Source: Trileptium ribeirensis
Taxonomy: Eukaryota > Nematoda > Enoplea > Enoplida > Thoracostomopsidae
Reading direction: 5' to 3'
NCBI GenBank assembly: GCA_030248225.1
Contig: JASANE010007290.1
Span: forward strand, 62,001 to 126,000
Length of the DNA stretch: 64,000 nt
Shown here: positions 33,240-45,030 of the stretch, piece by piece
Layout of the letters: each line of letters begins with the position of its first letter
Position numbering within the stretch: position 1 is the first letter of the stretch
Program-made: the position numbers and the translations under genes
Notes under the pieces: generated by a model
What the model was told of the DNA's origin: nothing
Databases searched by the model: none
Seen by the model: only the letters and a program-made list of their open reading frames with translations

Positions 33240-33659
33240 TAGCTGTTAGAAACTTTTGTCTCTTACAGCCAGCTGTAACATACAAAAATCTCTTATAGCC
33301 AACCGTTAAACATTTAAAATTCTAATGGATAGTTATTAGAGACTTTTGTATTTTATAACTGGCTGTAAGAGACAAAAGTTTGTAACAGCTAGCCATTATA
33401 GACAATAGTCTGTTATGGCTAGGTGCAAGAGATCTTAGTCTCTAACAACTAGCTGTTAGAGATTTCTGTATTTATTGGATATCTATATAAGACTAAAGTC
33501 TCCTAATGCTATCTGTTAGAGATTTAAATATCAAACAAGCAGTCATTAAAGCCAAAATCTCTAGCAACCGTTTGCAAGAAACTAAAATATCATATAACCG
33601 TCCATTAGAGATTTTAGTTTCTTGCAAACGGCTGTTAAAGACAAAACTGCCCACTTTTT
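33240..33659. repeat. 30-bp minisatellite with a palindromic unit, about 14 copies
   Basis: Units start exactly every 30 bases from 33240. The best units read TAGCTGTTAGAGAC plus a short A/T spacer plus GTCTCTTACAGC. Each unit contains AGAGAC-N4-GTCTCT and can fold on itself. Units are diverged but keep the register for about 420 bp. An open frame crosses the last units as a 10-residue periodicity, with no sign of selection. Confidence 0.85.
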
Positions 33660-33687
33660 GCACTCATTATTCTGTGAAACCTGCATT

Positions 33688-33821
33688 ACTATACGTGAAA
33701 ATACATACATTAGCTAACTCGTCTTCAACAGAAAAAGAAAGAAAATTTTCCTGCGCACATTACTCTTCGTAAAATTCTAACCAAAGTGCACATGACTCAA
33801 TAACTCAATTACTACTATTTC
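33688..33821. repeat. Dispersed repeat R3, copy 2
   Basis: Direct repeat of 30391-30533, about 3.3 kb away and very similar. Whether the two are short LTRs of one element or independent insertions cannot be decided here. Confidence 0.85.
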
Positions 33822-34079
33822 TATACATTACCAAAAAGAACGCTATCTTGTACACGTTGTAGGCCCTAGCTAAGTCGTGAACAAAAATCCAAAAATTAAT
33901 TAAAACATAATAACCCACTCCTAATAACCACAAAAAAAATTATATATATAACAAGTAAATACTTTTTGCATATACGCATCGCCGTACAGGCGCAACCAAA
34001 CGGTACCCCGTACTGTACTACGCATTACAACGACGAAATATACTATATATCCAATATACATTATAGATTTAAGGAAAAT

Positions 34080-34740
34080 AAGTGAAATCTTAAAAAGAAG
34101 AAATTTTAGAGAAATGGAGTAAAAAGGGGAGGGGTGGTTTGGAAAAAGGTAGGGTTAGATGGGTGATAAAATTTTAATATGATGAAAGGGATAGGTAAGG
34201 GAGTTTGAGATTACAAATTTGAGAAGTGGGGGGGAGAACTATTTAGAAAATGGGAGATGTTTGAAAAAATGTGGAAAATTAGGATTTTAAGAAAAGGTGA
34301 AATTTGGGAGAAGTAGAAAGAGGGAAAAGGGGTGGATTAGATATATGAATGGGTATGGTAAGGGGGAAAGGGTATTAAAATTTGAGGGATATTGGTTAAG
34401 TTTTGAATAAATGGGGAATGTTTGAAAAATATGAGAAATAGGAGAAAAAGGTTATTTTTGGAGAGGGTGAATTTATAAGAAATAAGAAGAGAGGAGGGGG
34501 CCAATATGTAGTTGGGTATAGTTATGAGAAAAAGATATGAAAATTTTAGGGGGATTGATTTAGTTTTCGGTGAGATGGAAGGATTTGAATTTTGGTTGAA
34601 AAAGTAAGAAAGGGAGAAAAAATGAAATTTGGTGTAATTTTAGTTACAGTAAAAGAGGGTGGGTGAATATGGAATATGGGTTAGGAACTAAGGTGTTTAA
34701 AAGGAAAGAATAAGTTTTAAGAGGTTTTTAACTATAAAAT
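34080..34740. repeat. Purine-rich degenerate tandem repeat, about 160-165 bp
   Basis: The plus strand is almost free of C, with recurrent GGGGA, GAAAAA and TTTGGG blocks. ATGGGAGATGTTTGAAAAA (about 34249), ATGGGGAATGTTTGAAAAAT (about 34411) and GATGGAAGGATTTGAATTTT (about 34573) mark repeats about 162 bp apart. Confidence 0.55.
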
Positions 34741-35838
34741 TTGGGTTTTGGGATATATGATGTAATGGTGAATTTTGGATTTATATAGATGAAATGTATT
34801 TTATATATTTATAGGTAAATACATAGCTAGTCGGTATAGTTAGGTCAGTTATATTTAGACTTTAAGCATTTATACGCTCATATTCCACGCCGAGGACGAC
34901 AGGGAGTGCTAAGGCGGGAGTGGAGGCCGGCCCCGGTGGTTTAGTAGAAACTGGAAAATTTTAGGTATGAAAAAGGCACCAGCCCCGACACCTTAGAAAG
35001 CCCATGACATCCCGGTATGGGTAATAACAACCTGAGAATAACAAGTAGTAACAAATAACAAATAACACAAAATATGTAAATGAAAGCTTTCTAGTGTTTG
35101 GAAACCCAACGAAAATAAGGCAGTACACGTAAATCATTATGATGAGCAAAAACAAAATGACAAGAATCATGAAAAACCAAAAATAAGTGAAAATAAAAAT
35201 TTTGGGAATTTTGTGAATTTTTATTGTTTTTGGATTTTATAATTACTTAAATTTTTGTAAATTTTATGAATGAAAAATGATATGGAATTCTTTTAAGGCA
35301 CCATATTACACGAGTTACGCTGAAAATAAGTAATATGAATCAATACGGGCACTAAACCCAATTTATCGGTATTTAACGAGACATGCTCGATTTATCAGAT
35401 ACGCAGTGATGCAATTTAACAGCACATAGTAAATGTTGACGTTGAACATGCATGTCGCAGCAATATATTGTTTATCATGACGAAGCGACGAATTAATTGT
35501 TCATACAAGTTCCTAAAACAAAATGTATATAAAAACGTAAGAAAAATATTCACTAGAGTTCCTGCACCTCAGGACTCGATAATGTTCCTTTCGTACAATG
35601 TCAGTAACCGTAATTTTAGTTAAGTAATCGAAAATCTTCAAATTCGCGACGTATTCCAATAACGTTTGCGAATAATGTTCGGCAAACAGCATATTACCAA
35701 TAAACGTTCGCGATAATCCACAATGTTTAACTACGACAACAATTTTAGTAAAGTTATACTAATACTTTTTAAGGTTATGACTATTATTGTTTGTTGTTGC
35801 GCCCAAATGGCTAAAAGTAGCAATATTGTTATATTGTT
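34741..35838. other. No supported gene
   Basis: A+T-rich. A small GC-rich block lies at 34885-34945. I looked here for the missing 3' LTR of element C and found no match to 46867-47300. Confidence 0.45.
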
Positions 35839-37800
35839 CTAGTCTCGATGTGGTTTTGGCAAATACAATGGCCAATCACGTTCCAATGGCATAGATGATG
35901 GCTGCCCTGGACAATCGTGACGTCGATCATGCCATTGTGTAACAAATTGAAGTTCGTCCAAAAACGCAACAGAAAATCGCTGCCGCGTTTGTCTCGAAAC
36001 TTGTTTAACCAACTGTTGCAACTGTTCCAATTGCTCGTGTGCGGGTTCTCTATGCGTTTGTTGGTTATTTAGTTGACTTTCCAAATTGTCAATATTGTCG
36101 CGCAGACGCTGATATTCCGAATTCGGAAAAGCATAATCTCGAACTCGGGCTACTTGACTCGATATGCCTGAGCGCGTATCGGCATAGCGTCGCATATCTC
36201 GTTGGACGGCACTTTCCCATTTACGTCGACTAAAGCCAATGAAAAGCAGTTGTGGAAAATATTGTATCGCGATACTGCACCTTCGCAGGATTTCGTAAAC
36301 GAAACCACGCACTGTATACGCCAATCGACTTATGAACAAATCGTATAGTTGCGGTGTAACTATAACGTCCCATTGTTTTTGAAAAACGATACTCCGGACG
36401 CGTTCTTTCCATTTAAAGAAAAGGTTGACCAAATCGTGTTCAGTAACGCGTCGTCCCCGTTCACCAATGTGTTTGAATTCGCGTCGCAATTCATCGCGCA
36501 AATGGTGATACAACATGTTCATGCGTGGTGGCATCGGTGCATTGGACATAGTTTGGTAAAACGTAAAGTAATGGTAAATTAACCGGTTATAAAACGGTGT
36601 AACGCGACCGATTCGTAGGTCATTACCATTAAACTGCAATGAAGCCACAACCGTGCCACTTTGTTGTTCGCTAAGGAGCGCTAACTGACTATCTTCACGC
36701 TGTTGCTGTGAAACTGTTTGCGTAGGCTGTTCCCTTACAGCTTTAGCAGTTGCTCCTTCTTCCATCGATGTCGATCGAAATGTTTTTGTCGGTGTAACAG
36801 CCGATGCTTCTTCAAATATTTCCACTTCACTCGGTCCCTGCTGTACTTCTGTAGCCACCGTTAATGTGGAGGCGGCTGGTGTTGACGCGAAAGACGGCGC
36901 GAAAATAGCTGCCGACGTTGACTGCTGCCTCTCATGATAAATTATTTCCTGTCGTTGTCGTGGTACAATAACTGATGAGGCACGTTGTTTGCCTCGCCGC
37001 TGTCGCCTTGTTTCACGATCACTATCGCTGGATTCGCTAGTCACATTTTCGTAGGCGTCGCGACGTTCAGCGCGCGCTTGACGACTCGCAGTTCGTTGCG
37101 TTTTCTTCTTAGTTTGTGTTCCTCGAGTTTTGCGTTCCGGCGACTCTTTCTCCCGTAATTGGAGTTTAAGTTCAGCAATTTGGCGTTGTGCGTGATCGAG
37201 TTCTATCTGCCGAACTTCCACTTGAGCTTGGTAGTTTTTGTCGATTTGACGCAAATGGTGCAGTGCGATATCGACGCGTCTGCCCTGATGCATTTGTTGC
37301 ATTAGCAACATACTATCCAATTACACTGCTGCCGGAAGGTCAAGTTGTTGTAATTGTTCACGCACTGACGTTAATTCCGAACCACGCAAATTTTCCAATT
37401 GCAACTCAACGTGCAATGAAGGAGAAATTTCTTGACCACTCGTCAACATTGTAGTAGGCGGTTGTTCGGCAACAGCCGCAACTCGTTCTTGTTGATGAAC
37501 GTGCTCATAGGCGACAGTAACTATTTTATTCCTGAGTAGGTGCATTGTACGCGGTCGTTCTGGATTTACTATAGATATTGAATGTTGGAATGGCGCCCGA
37601 ATAGGGCACGACAACCGCATACGCGCTGACTGGGGAAGGCTAGGTGGAAACATAATACGAGCTCTCCCTCTTCCCCGAATTGGTCGTACCGTCATCGGCA
37701 CAATATCAGACATTACGGGTTCCGCTTGAGCAACCGTTACTAAACTAGACGCGGTAGATGTTGGTAGAGTTAAGATACTCGACGACACTACAGCCGTTTC
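35839..37800 (-). pseudogene. Decayed coiled-coil/basic gene, distal half of the exonuclease locus
   Basis: One frame from about 37788 to 35839 is interrupted only by an in-frame TAA at 37321-37323. The part before the stop is Pro/Arg-rich, then Gln/Leu-rich. After it comes a predicted coiled coil (LRQIDKNYQAQVEVRQIELD, HAQRQIAELKLQLREKE) and a very basic Arg/Lys region (TQTKKKTQRTASRQARAERR). A Ser/Thr/Ala-rich linker follows, then a compact C-terminal region rich in aromatic residues (NRLIYHYFTFYQTM, LVNLFFKWKERVRSIVF), and a second coiled coil. I do not recognise the C-terminal domain. The length of uninterrupted frame (493 residues) suggests slower decay here than in the upstream half. 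Confidence 0.6.
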
Positions 37801-39921
37801 TTTATTCAGCCCGTATCCGACTTAGTGTGGATTGATCCATTGATCCCTGAGCTGGTAGCGTTACTGCGGACGAGCCTACACTTACGATCCGTAAGGGAGT
37901 TTTCCTTCTACCAGCCACTTCAGTCACAGATTATGAATCTACAGTAACCCCCATCAGGTTGGCTAGACTTTCCTGCGCTGCCAAACTACCCATTTTCTGA
38001 CACTTCCGTTGGTTTTCGTGAGCAATCTGCTCATTTTCAACCTAGTCAGAATGATATCGGATAGGATCTACTGGACTAGCAGTGACCGTTACAGATCCTA
38101 CTATGCGTACTGAGTCGTCCGATGCAGGTTCCGGTGCAAGAACCGCAGGCGGTGTGGTAGCAGCTGATGAGGCATTAGAAGCTGCATCTTCCTCTCGTAA
38201 TACTTGACGATCCAAACACTGTAATACAGCTGGGTGGGTGACAACACATGCGCCGCCATAATGCTCATCATAAGCTGTCATTATCCGTTCGCGAATTTCA
38301 CGCACAGGGACTCCTTCGGTTTCCCACTGTATGGCTTGCTGGTTCATTTCTTCATCAAACATGTCCTCACAGCGTTCCTCCAGCTCCGTCTCATCTCCAG
38401 GACCTGCGACGACATCTTGGTGTCGCTGTATACGCGAACGACGTCGACTGTGCTTAGCTCGTCGCCGTTTCTCTGCTTCGTACCATGCGTTAAACTCATC
38501 CATACCATGCGGAAGATAATTGCGATTATAGCGCATTTCAGATTCCGGAATTTCACTAACCGGCGTATGATCCAGGTCAATAGAATCCAAGCGCATATTC
38601 TGGCTAAGTTGTCCATTTAATTGCGCTGCCGTTGCTGCAAATAATCGATTAGTATCGCGATGTAAATTACCTTCGAGATCGATAACGAAAGCAGCTTCAC
38701 CATTGTCTTGATCGTTAATTTGATACAGCTGCTGCGTTCTTCGACATTCCATCGGCCCTTACGCCGCCAATAACCAGCGCATTGAGCCACTTTCTCGACA
38801 ATGATCTCTTGATAACCACGGTGAATGAATACGGCGTCGGGATTAACCCTCACCGTTAAGCCACGTGCATCCTTCGTAAATGCTCGAAATATACGCGGAA
38901 ATTGTTCAACCAAATGTCATAAACGATTGACATCGTGGCGTCCCATCGGTGACGGTGTGCCACGTCGATGCGCAATAAACAATGCTCCATCAATAAGCAT
39001 GACATCATGGGCGCTATATCGAACGAACCGTCGATACTCCTCAAAGTTAAGCACCCATTCACCAGCACCTACTTTTCGCATACGGATACCTCCCAATAGT
39101 GTTGTACCGTACGGCGTCGGATCTTGTCTAATACGTCCGGTGAACAAAAAGAAAAATCCTCGTAAACTATATTGACGACCTACTGCCGCTTGCAAATCCA
39201 TAGAATTAGCGTGTGGAAACGGCCTGGCTGTATTGCAAATACCGCACGTTCCAAAATCCGGTATCATTACTCATGGCCCACCACATTTTGAGCCGTTCGT
39301 CTGACGCAATACACGCGTATAACGCTGCAGGCATATCTGGACCAAGCGCCATTAAATCGAAAATGATGACGACACCTTCAATCGTGGCGACTTGTAATGT
39401 AGCCGCTGCTGTACGTTGCCAACCTGCAGCATAAGCCAACCATTTTGGGTCGACCCATAGTCGCGCATTACGTGGTAACCATCGCCAGCAGACGTCAAAT
39501 GGATCCTTCTCAGGCGTGTCCAAATATTTATCCCACACTTCCCGAAACTATTGCTGTTGACGGTAGCTGATGTTTACACCGTCCATATCACAGCTATTAA
39601 ATTGGTAGCTGAACGCTCGATAATGCCTATCGCTGACTCAATTTGGTCACGGGCGTCTACAACAACGACACTAGCGAGGTGCATCCACTCTCGGCCCACC
39701 ATATCTAAACCACTGGCCCACGCGTATAAATTTTATGCTGGATGGTTACGATTCCTCCACGGTGGACCCTGCTGTCCCTCTGGTTAAGCTAACTGTTGAT
39801 CTACCCAGTCAATCGAACGCTCAAGAAGGGTATCCCCAGGTTCAGACTCTAAGTCAGATAACCAATCAGAACCCTCTGAGGATCCAATTTCACTACCGCT
39901 ATCCCAATTCGAATCCGCCAT
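37801..39921 (-). pseudogene. Decayed DEDD 3'-5' exonuclease gene, proximal half
   Basis: It starts at the ATG at 39921 with an acidic Ser/Asp/Glu-rich 45-residue segment (MADSNWDSGSEIGSSEG) ending in a stop at 39784. The exonuclease region follows. Motif I is VDPKW near 39450, with Lys where the second acidic residue is expected, followed by LQVATIEGVVIIFDLMALG. Motif II is SNDTGF near 39262. A frameshift follows near 39206-39267. Motif III is RYSAHDVMLID near 39003. A TGA at about 38914 and a frameshift near 38752 precede an Arg-rich region (EAEKRRRAKHSRRRSRIQ) and RERIMTAYDEHYGGA. In-frame stops at 38042, near 37935 and near 37807 follow. It is paralogous to 13.1-15.1 kb. Confidence 0.6.
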
Positions 39922-40494
39922 TTAAGCAATTGTAGCAACGTTATAATTGTCGAAGACGTAGAATTGTTCGTTGGATAACGCAAAATATAACAATTGTTAT
40001 TATTGTTATTAATTATACACACGTACCGTAGTTTAGATAGCCGTTTGTATATGATGACCACCTAAAATCTAAAATGTAAACAGTTTATCGAGCACACCAT
40101 TGGAAAGCCACCATGTCGACAAATGCCATAATTAGTACCCCATCTACGTAGCGCGCACCTTCAATTCTCCATTACTCCGATGAAATCCAAAAGTTCTCAT
40201 GGGCATAAACACTGCTATAGTTCTCCACCAAAAACCGAAACTACGCAGCATCAATCCAACTCCATTTTGTCGAGGAGCTAATTGTTTTACTAACACTAAC
40301 TGGCGTGTGGGAGTTGACATTCTAACTCATGTCGTACCAAAAATTGTAGCAATAACAACTATTATTGCTTTTAGCAACCGAATCCATTGTTACTTCAATA
40401 GCGCGCTATGCTTTTCCTTATCTACCTCATTCGATAGCAGAAAATAGAAAGGATAGAAGTAGAACTTCCAGAATGAAAACACAGATTTACCCGT
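39922..40494. other. Spacer between element C pol and the exonuclease locus
   Basis: No gene seen. GCCACCATGTCG at 40107-40118 repeats the primer-site/LTR junction of element C (46858-46869), but the sequence beyond does not match its LTR. No clear polypurine tract or 3' LTR of element C was found. Confidence 0.4.
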
Positions 40495-42160
40495 TCACAT
40501 ACATAGTCGTTGGACACACACAAGGCAATACCACAATGTCGTTTCGGGTTCCTTTTCCAACTCCACACAACGGAAGTGATACCATTCGAGGCAATAGTCA
40601 CATTCGATCCAATTGACATCATCCTCGCCTGTGCGAAGGTCTTCTTCGTAACTTTGACCACATTCTCCACAAAACCAATCAATTTTATTACTGTTAATTT
40701 CGATGGCACGCAACCTCTGTTCATATTCGAGGTAATCCCGAGGTTCTCCACCAAAATGCTTGAACAGACTTTTATTATAAGTCTTAGCTTTCCGACGTGC
40801 GTCTCCCAGGCGTAACACTTCCAGGTTAGGACCTTGGACTTTGACCACTCGGCATAACCTCTCGAAATTCGGATGAAACTTATTCGTAATTCTTCGAGGG
40901 TCGATTTTCTCAGGTCTACGCATTAAGACCACATCACCAGGTAAAAAGTGACGAATGCGTGCTCTGCGGTCAAAGTATCGTTTGTACGCATCTTGTGCCA
41001 AGCGTACAGACCTACTGCCTTCCTTCCTTGTAGTTGTTAAAGTTTCTAACAACTTTTGTACATGTTGGTCTGGACTTCCACCTTCCGTTATGGACAATAA
41101 CGGGTTTTCTCCTGGCAAATCCGGGTCACGACCATGCATCAAGAAAAACGGAGTTTGACCCGTTGACACATGGACAGTAGTACGATACGCAAACAGTGCG
41201 CTGTCGACGTATGTATCCCAATTATCAGGCTCTAGCTTGGTGAGAGGCTTAATCATAGCCATTAATGTCTGGTTCCATCGTTCCACAAGACCATTACACG
41301 GGTGATGGTACGGTGTCGCAAACTTCGTTCGGCTACCTAGCTTAGCTGCTTCGGACGTAAACAATTCCGATGTAAAGGCTGGACCTTGGTCAGACAAAAT
41401 TATACGTGGAACACCATGTCTGGGCACTATCTTGTTTAGCAATAAATCGACAGTGGTCTTGGCCGTCTGGTCAGGTGTGGCAAATTCTTCTGGCCACTTC
41501 GTGAAATAGTCTATAAAATTCACAATATATTTGTTTCCAGATCGTGTCACGGTTAATGGACCTATCACATCTGCGCCTACCATATGAAATGGGACCATCG
41601 CAGGAATTGGTTGTAACGGTCCACGACGATTCGGACCAGATTTAAATCGAGCACACGGAACACATGCGTTAATGAACGTTTCTAGGTCTTTCTTCATTGT
41701 GACCCAATAAAACTTCCGTTGAAGTTTCGATAAAGCTCGGTTATAACCTAGATTACCTGCGTATTTAGTCGTGTGAGCTTGTTCCATCACAACTACACGG
41801 AATTCTTCCGGTAGTACCAAACGAAACTCATATGCTTCCGCACGGACAGGTCTAAGTTTCCGGCTCACGTAATACAAGATACTATCTCGAACACGAAAAC
41901 GATATTCTTGCAACAAAATTTGGCGTTGCAAGTCTTCCGCCAACTCCGGATCTAATTCTTGGTCTTCAAGAAAACGAACTGTTCCTCGTCTAAATGGATC
42001 CAACGATTGGGCTCGTCGAATTTTATCCGCTTCCTATGGCGGATCTATCGCAACATAGTCCTTTAGATCACGTTTCGCTACAGGAATTTCTACCTGCATT
42101 CCACTTGGACCAGGTTGTGGATCGCTTACTTCATCGTTTTCATCAATTGGTGCATTAGGA
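40495..42160 (-). pseudogene. Element C integrase with C-terminal PHD finger
   Basis: A 502-residue frame (42003-40495) runs upstream to about 42160 through one in-frame TAG near 42034. The zinc-binding region has AHTTKYAGNLGYNRA with Asn at the second His, and CVPCARFK. The catalytic core keeps its acidic residues: GADVIGPL, SDQGPAF, HPCNGLVERWN. After a basic C-terminal region, the last 60 residues (about 40690-40500) form a complete C4HC3 PHD finger: FCGEC, then WIECDYCLEWYHFRCV, then WYCLVC. Ty3/gypsy integrases with a C-terminal chromodomain are well known; a PHD finger in that place would likewise be a candidate histone-tail reader guiding integration. The role is inferred. Confidence 0.88.
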
Positions 42161-44205
42161 CTTTGAGTAATATATGCCTACAATCTTCAAAAGATTAGCT
42201 TCTCGTTTCGCTAACGCTTCATTGGGATATTCTTTATCCGGTCCCTGATCTTCTTCCGAATTATCAACTGGTTCTCTATTCGGCGTAGATTTTAAAATCG
42301 GCGGACGTGACATCGCATCAGCATTAAGATGCTGTATACCAGGTTTGTACACTACTTCGTAATCGAATTCTTGGATTCTCGTTACGAAACGCAATAATCG
42401 TGGGGTTAACAAATCGATGGAACGAGTTTTCATCAAAATTTGTACTAAGAGAGCATGATCGGTTATGATGGTAGCAAAAATACCCAACAAATATGGCCGA
42501 AATTGCACCATAGCTCGTACCACGGCCAAGCATTCTTTTTCAGTCACGCTATACCTTGTTTCAGCATCATGGAATTTTCCATCTTCACCACATTGTGTCA
42601 AAATAAAGCCAACACCTTCGTTACTAGAGTCTGTGTACAACCGAAATGGTTTCACTGGATTCGGATATGCTAAGATAGGCGCTATAGTTAATGCCACTTT
42701 TAGCTTATCAAAGGCGATTTGGCTATGTTCCGTCCAACGTGATTCTATCGAATTAAACTTACTAGGTCCTTTTGTCAATTCGTGCAATGGAGCAGCGATT
42801 AGACTATAACCTTCTATAAATTGACGATAATATCCAGGCAATCCTAAAAGCGAACGTACTTCCGTAACGATTTGTGGTCTTTCACACTCCAAGGCCTTTT
42901 GAACTTTCGCTGGGTCTGGTGCTATTCCGTTTTCCGATACTACATGACCTAGGAACGATACTTCTCGTCGTACAAAGTCACATTTCTTGCCCTCAATTGA
43001 TAAACCTGCATCACGAAGACGATTAAACACACATTGGATATCCCATAGGTGTTCTTCGAATGTAGGTGAGAAAACGATGACATCGTCGATATAACACAAG
43101 CAGAATTCTAGTAAGTAACCTAACAACACGATTTGCATCATCCTTTGGAACGTAGCAGGCGCGTTGGTTAAACCAAAGGGCATTACTTTGAATTCGAATA
43201 ACCCTTCATGGCAAATGAAAGCGGTCTTTTCAACATCCCCAGGCTCCATTTCAACCTGCCAATACCCAGATTTCAAATCCAATGTCGTGAAATACTTCGC
43301 ACCTTTAAGGGCGTTTAAGGTATCGTCAATTCATGGAAGAGGAAAACTATCCTTCTTTGTTACATCGTTCAACATTCGATAATCGATGCAAAATCGCATA
43401 TCTCCAGTCTTTTTCCTGACGAGAGCCACAGGAGATGCCCAAGGACACATTGATGGCTTAATCGCATCATCATCCAGCATAGCCTGGACCTGTTTAGAAA
43501 TTTCTTCACGATGCACGTTAGGTGCACGTAGCATTCGTTGTTTAATGGGTTTGGTATCTCCTGTATCAATAGGGTGTCGCAAAACATGCGTTCGACTAAG
43601 TGGGGTTGTGGAACTTCCGAAAACATCGCTATTACGTTCCAACAACCTCGCTAAAATCCTAACTTCGGTCTTGGTAGCAACAACTTCCTTTAAAGACACA
43701 CCCTCTGGTAATTCCGCTTCTTTATCTTGTGTTATTTCCGCTGCTAATTCCCTATACAAACGTTTGGCCTCTTTTTGTCGAATCTGAGTTTTATAGGTTA
43801 CTACTTAGGAGTAGTCGACATCCGTTGTCGCTGGTGTCTCTGGCGACGTGACAGCTATCGCATCCACAATTTCGTAACGTGCGACATCACCTCGTCGACT
43901 TTCAGCCTATACGACTCCCGTTCCAAATTTGTAACTGGTACCCAAGCCATACCCTCTTGTACTTCAACTACAGCATTTGGACAAAGTACGGGTCGCTTAA
44001 ATCGCATATCTGTATCAGACTCTACCATAACACTCTGCCCATTGAAGTTGGTCGTATCGATGTTACAAGGTACTAGTTTAGTACTTTCCGGTGGAATCTC
44101 GGTATCAACGGATAACCTACAGACATGGAAAGCACCTACAGTAACACTTATGAGTTTCTCAGATGCTGACAATTTTTCTGTATCTGTCTCTTCAGATGTC
44201 GCGTC
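42161..44205 (-). pseudogene. Element C reverse transcriptase and RNase H
   Basis: 44172-43855 links protease to RT. 43759-43331 has the RT N-terminus ([20 protein letters not shown]). 43282-42155 has LDLKSGYWQVE, MPFGLTNAPATFQRMM and the catalytic YIDD near 43090. RNase H shows LYTDSS, TEKECLAV and TDHALL, then HLNADAMSRPP. Breaks are a frameshift near 43857, an in-frame TAA near 43807, a TGA at 43331-43333 and a frameshift near 42160. The RT core itself is well conserved. Confidence 0.92.
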
Positions 44206-45027
44206 CTAATGTTGAACTAACGACCATGACCGTACCAGTTTATCAACAACCTGGATTCGCATTTTCTGGTAGTCTATTATAGTTTGGAATTTCCGTAACA
44301 TGTCATCTCCGATGACAATGGCAACTGGCATATCAGGTACAACATGGATTTGTACGTACTGGGACTGCTCCCCGAAATGTACCAATGTTTCGAACCATCC
44401 CAGGGCCTTACTAGCTGGGGAACCATCAAAAGCGAATACTGGGATCACTTCGGAATTCAGCTTATACCGACTAAAACTTTCCTCATAGACTTCTTGGAGC
44501 ATGATTGTCATTTGAGCTCCAGTATCCACTAGTCCCCGTAACTTATACGAGTCAATTTGCACGTCAACATAGAAATATGATTTGGTAGGACGAGCTAACA
44601 TCTCTACCTGCGCTATCGAAACTTGCATATCATTTTGGAGTTCCGAATTTTCTGCGAAGGTTCGCTCAGGAACCTTTTCTACCAGTACTTGATGACGTGA
44701 ATTCTTGGGCAACACCATTCGTGATGGTAAATGCGAAGTTTCAGAGCCATTCACCTTTCTATCCGACTTCAAATGAGAAATAATGTCATTCATTCGCCCA
44801 TCCATGCTACGTTCTACTTCACTCATCAGGCGAGCCAGTATTTCCAAAGCTGCAGATTGTACTGCCTTAGGTTCCGTACGACGGCGATTATCTCCAGTTA
44901 ATTGTTTTTCCACATTCACTGATAGTTGACGACAATCAAGAGCAAAGTGACCTGGTTTACCACAAAAGAAATACTTCCACAGTTCTGTAGGCGTTGTGGA
45001 TTCAGCATTATTCGGCGAACATTGCAC
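44206..45027 (-). pseudogene. Element C second zinc knuckle and aspartic protease
   Basis: An open stretch of 273 residues begins after an in-frame TAG (45028-45033 region) and ends in TAG at 44206-44208. The zinc knuckle reads YFFCGKPGHFALDC, with Tyr at the first Cys position. The protease follows: YFYVDVQIDSYKLRGLVDTG, with the active-site DTG near 44520, then a hydrophobic segment including VVPDMPVAIVIGDDML. It is in frame with gag upstream and the RT linker downstream apart from the stops. Confidence 0.85.
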
Positions 45028-45030
45028 TGG

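Noticed and set aside
33506..33772. 88-residue plus ORF as a gene
   Set aside because: It runs through the last units of the 30-bp minisatellite and into repeat R3.
36039..36582. Plus-strand ORFs at 36-36.6 kb
   Set aside because: Shadows of the long minus-strand coiled-coil frame.
38042..38752. 236-residue minus ORF as a stand-alone gene
   Set aside because: It continues in frame past its stop and links by a frameshift to the exonuclease part, so it is a segment of one decayed locus.
38914..38916. TGA read as tryptophan (alternative genetic code)
   Set aside because: One TGA in a locus that also has TAA, TAG and frameshifts is better explained as a dead gene.
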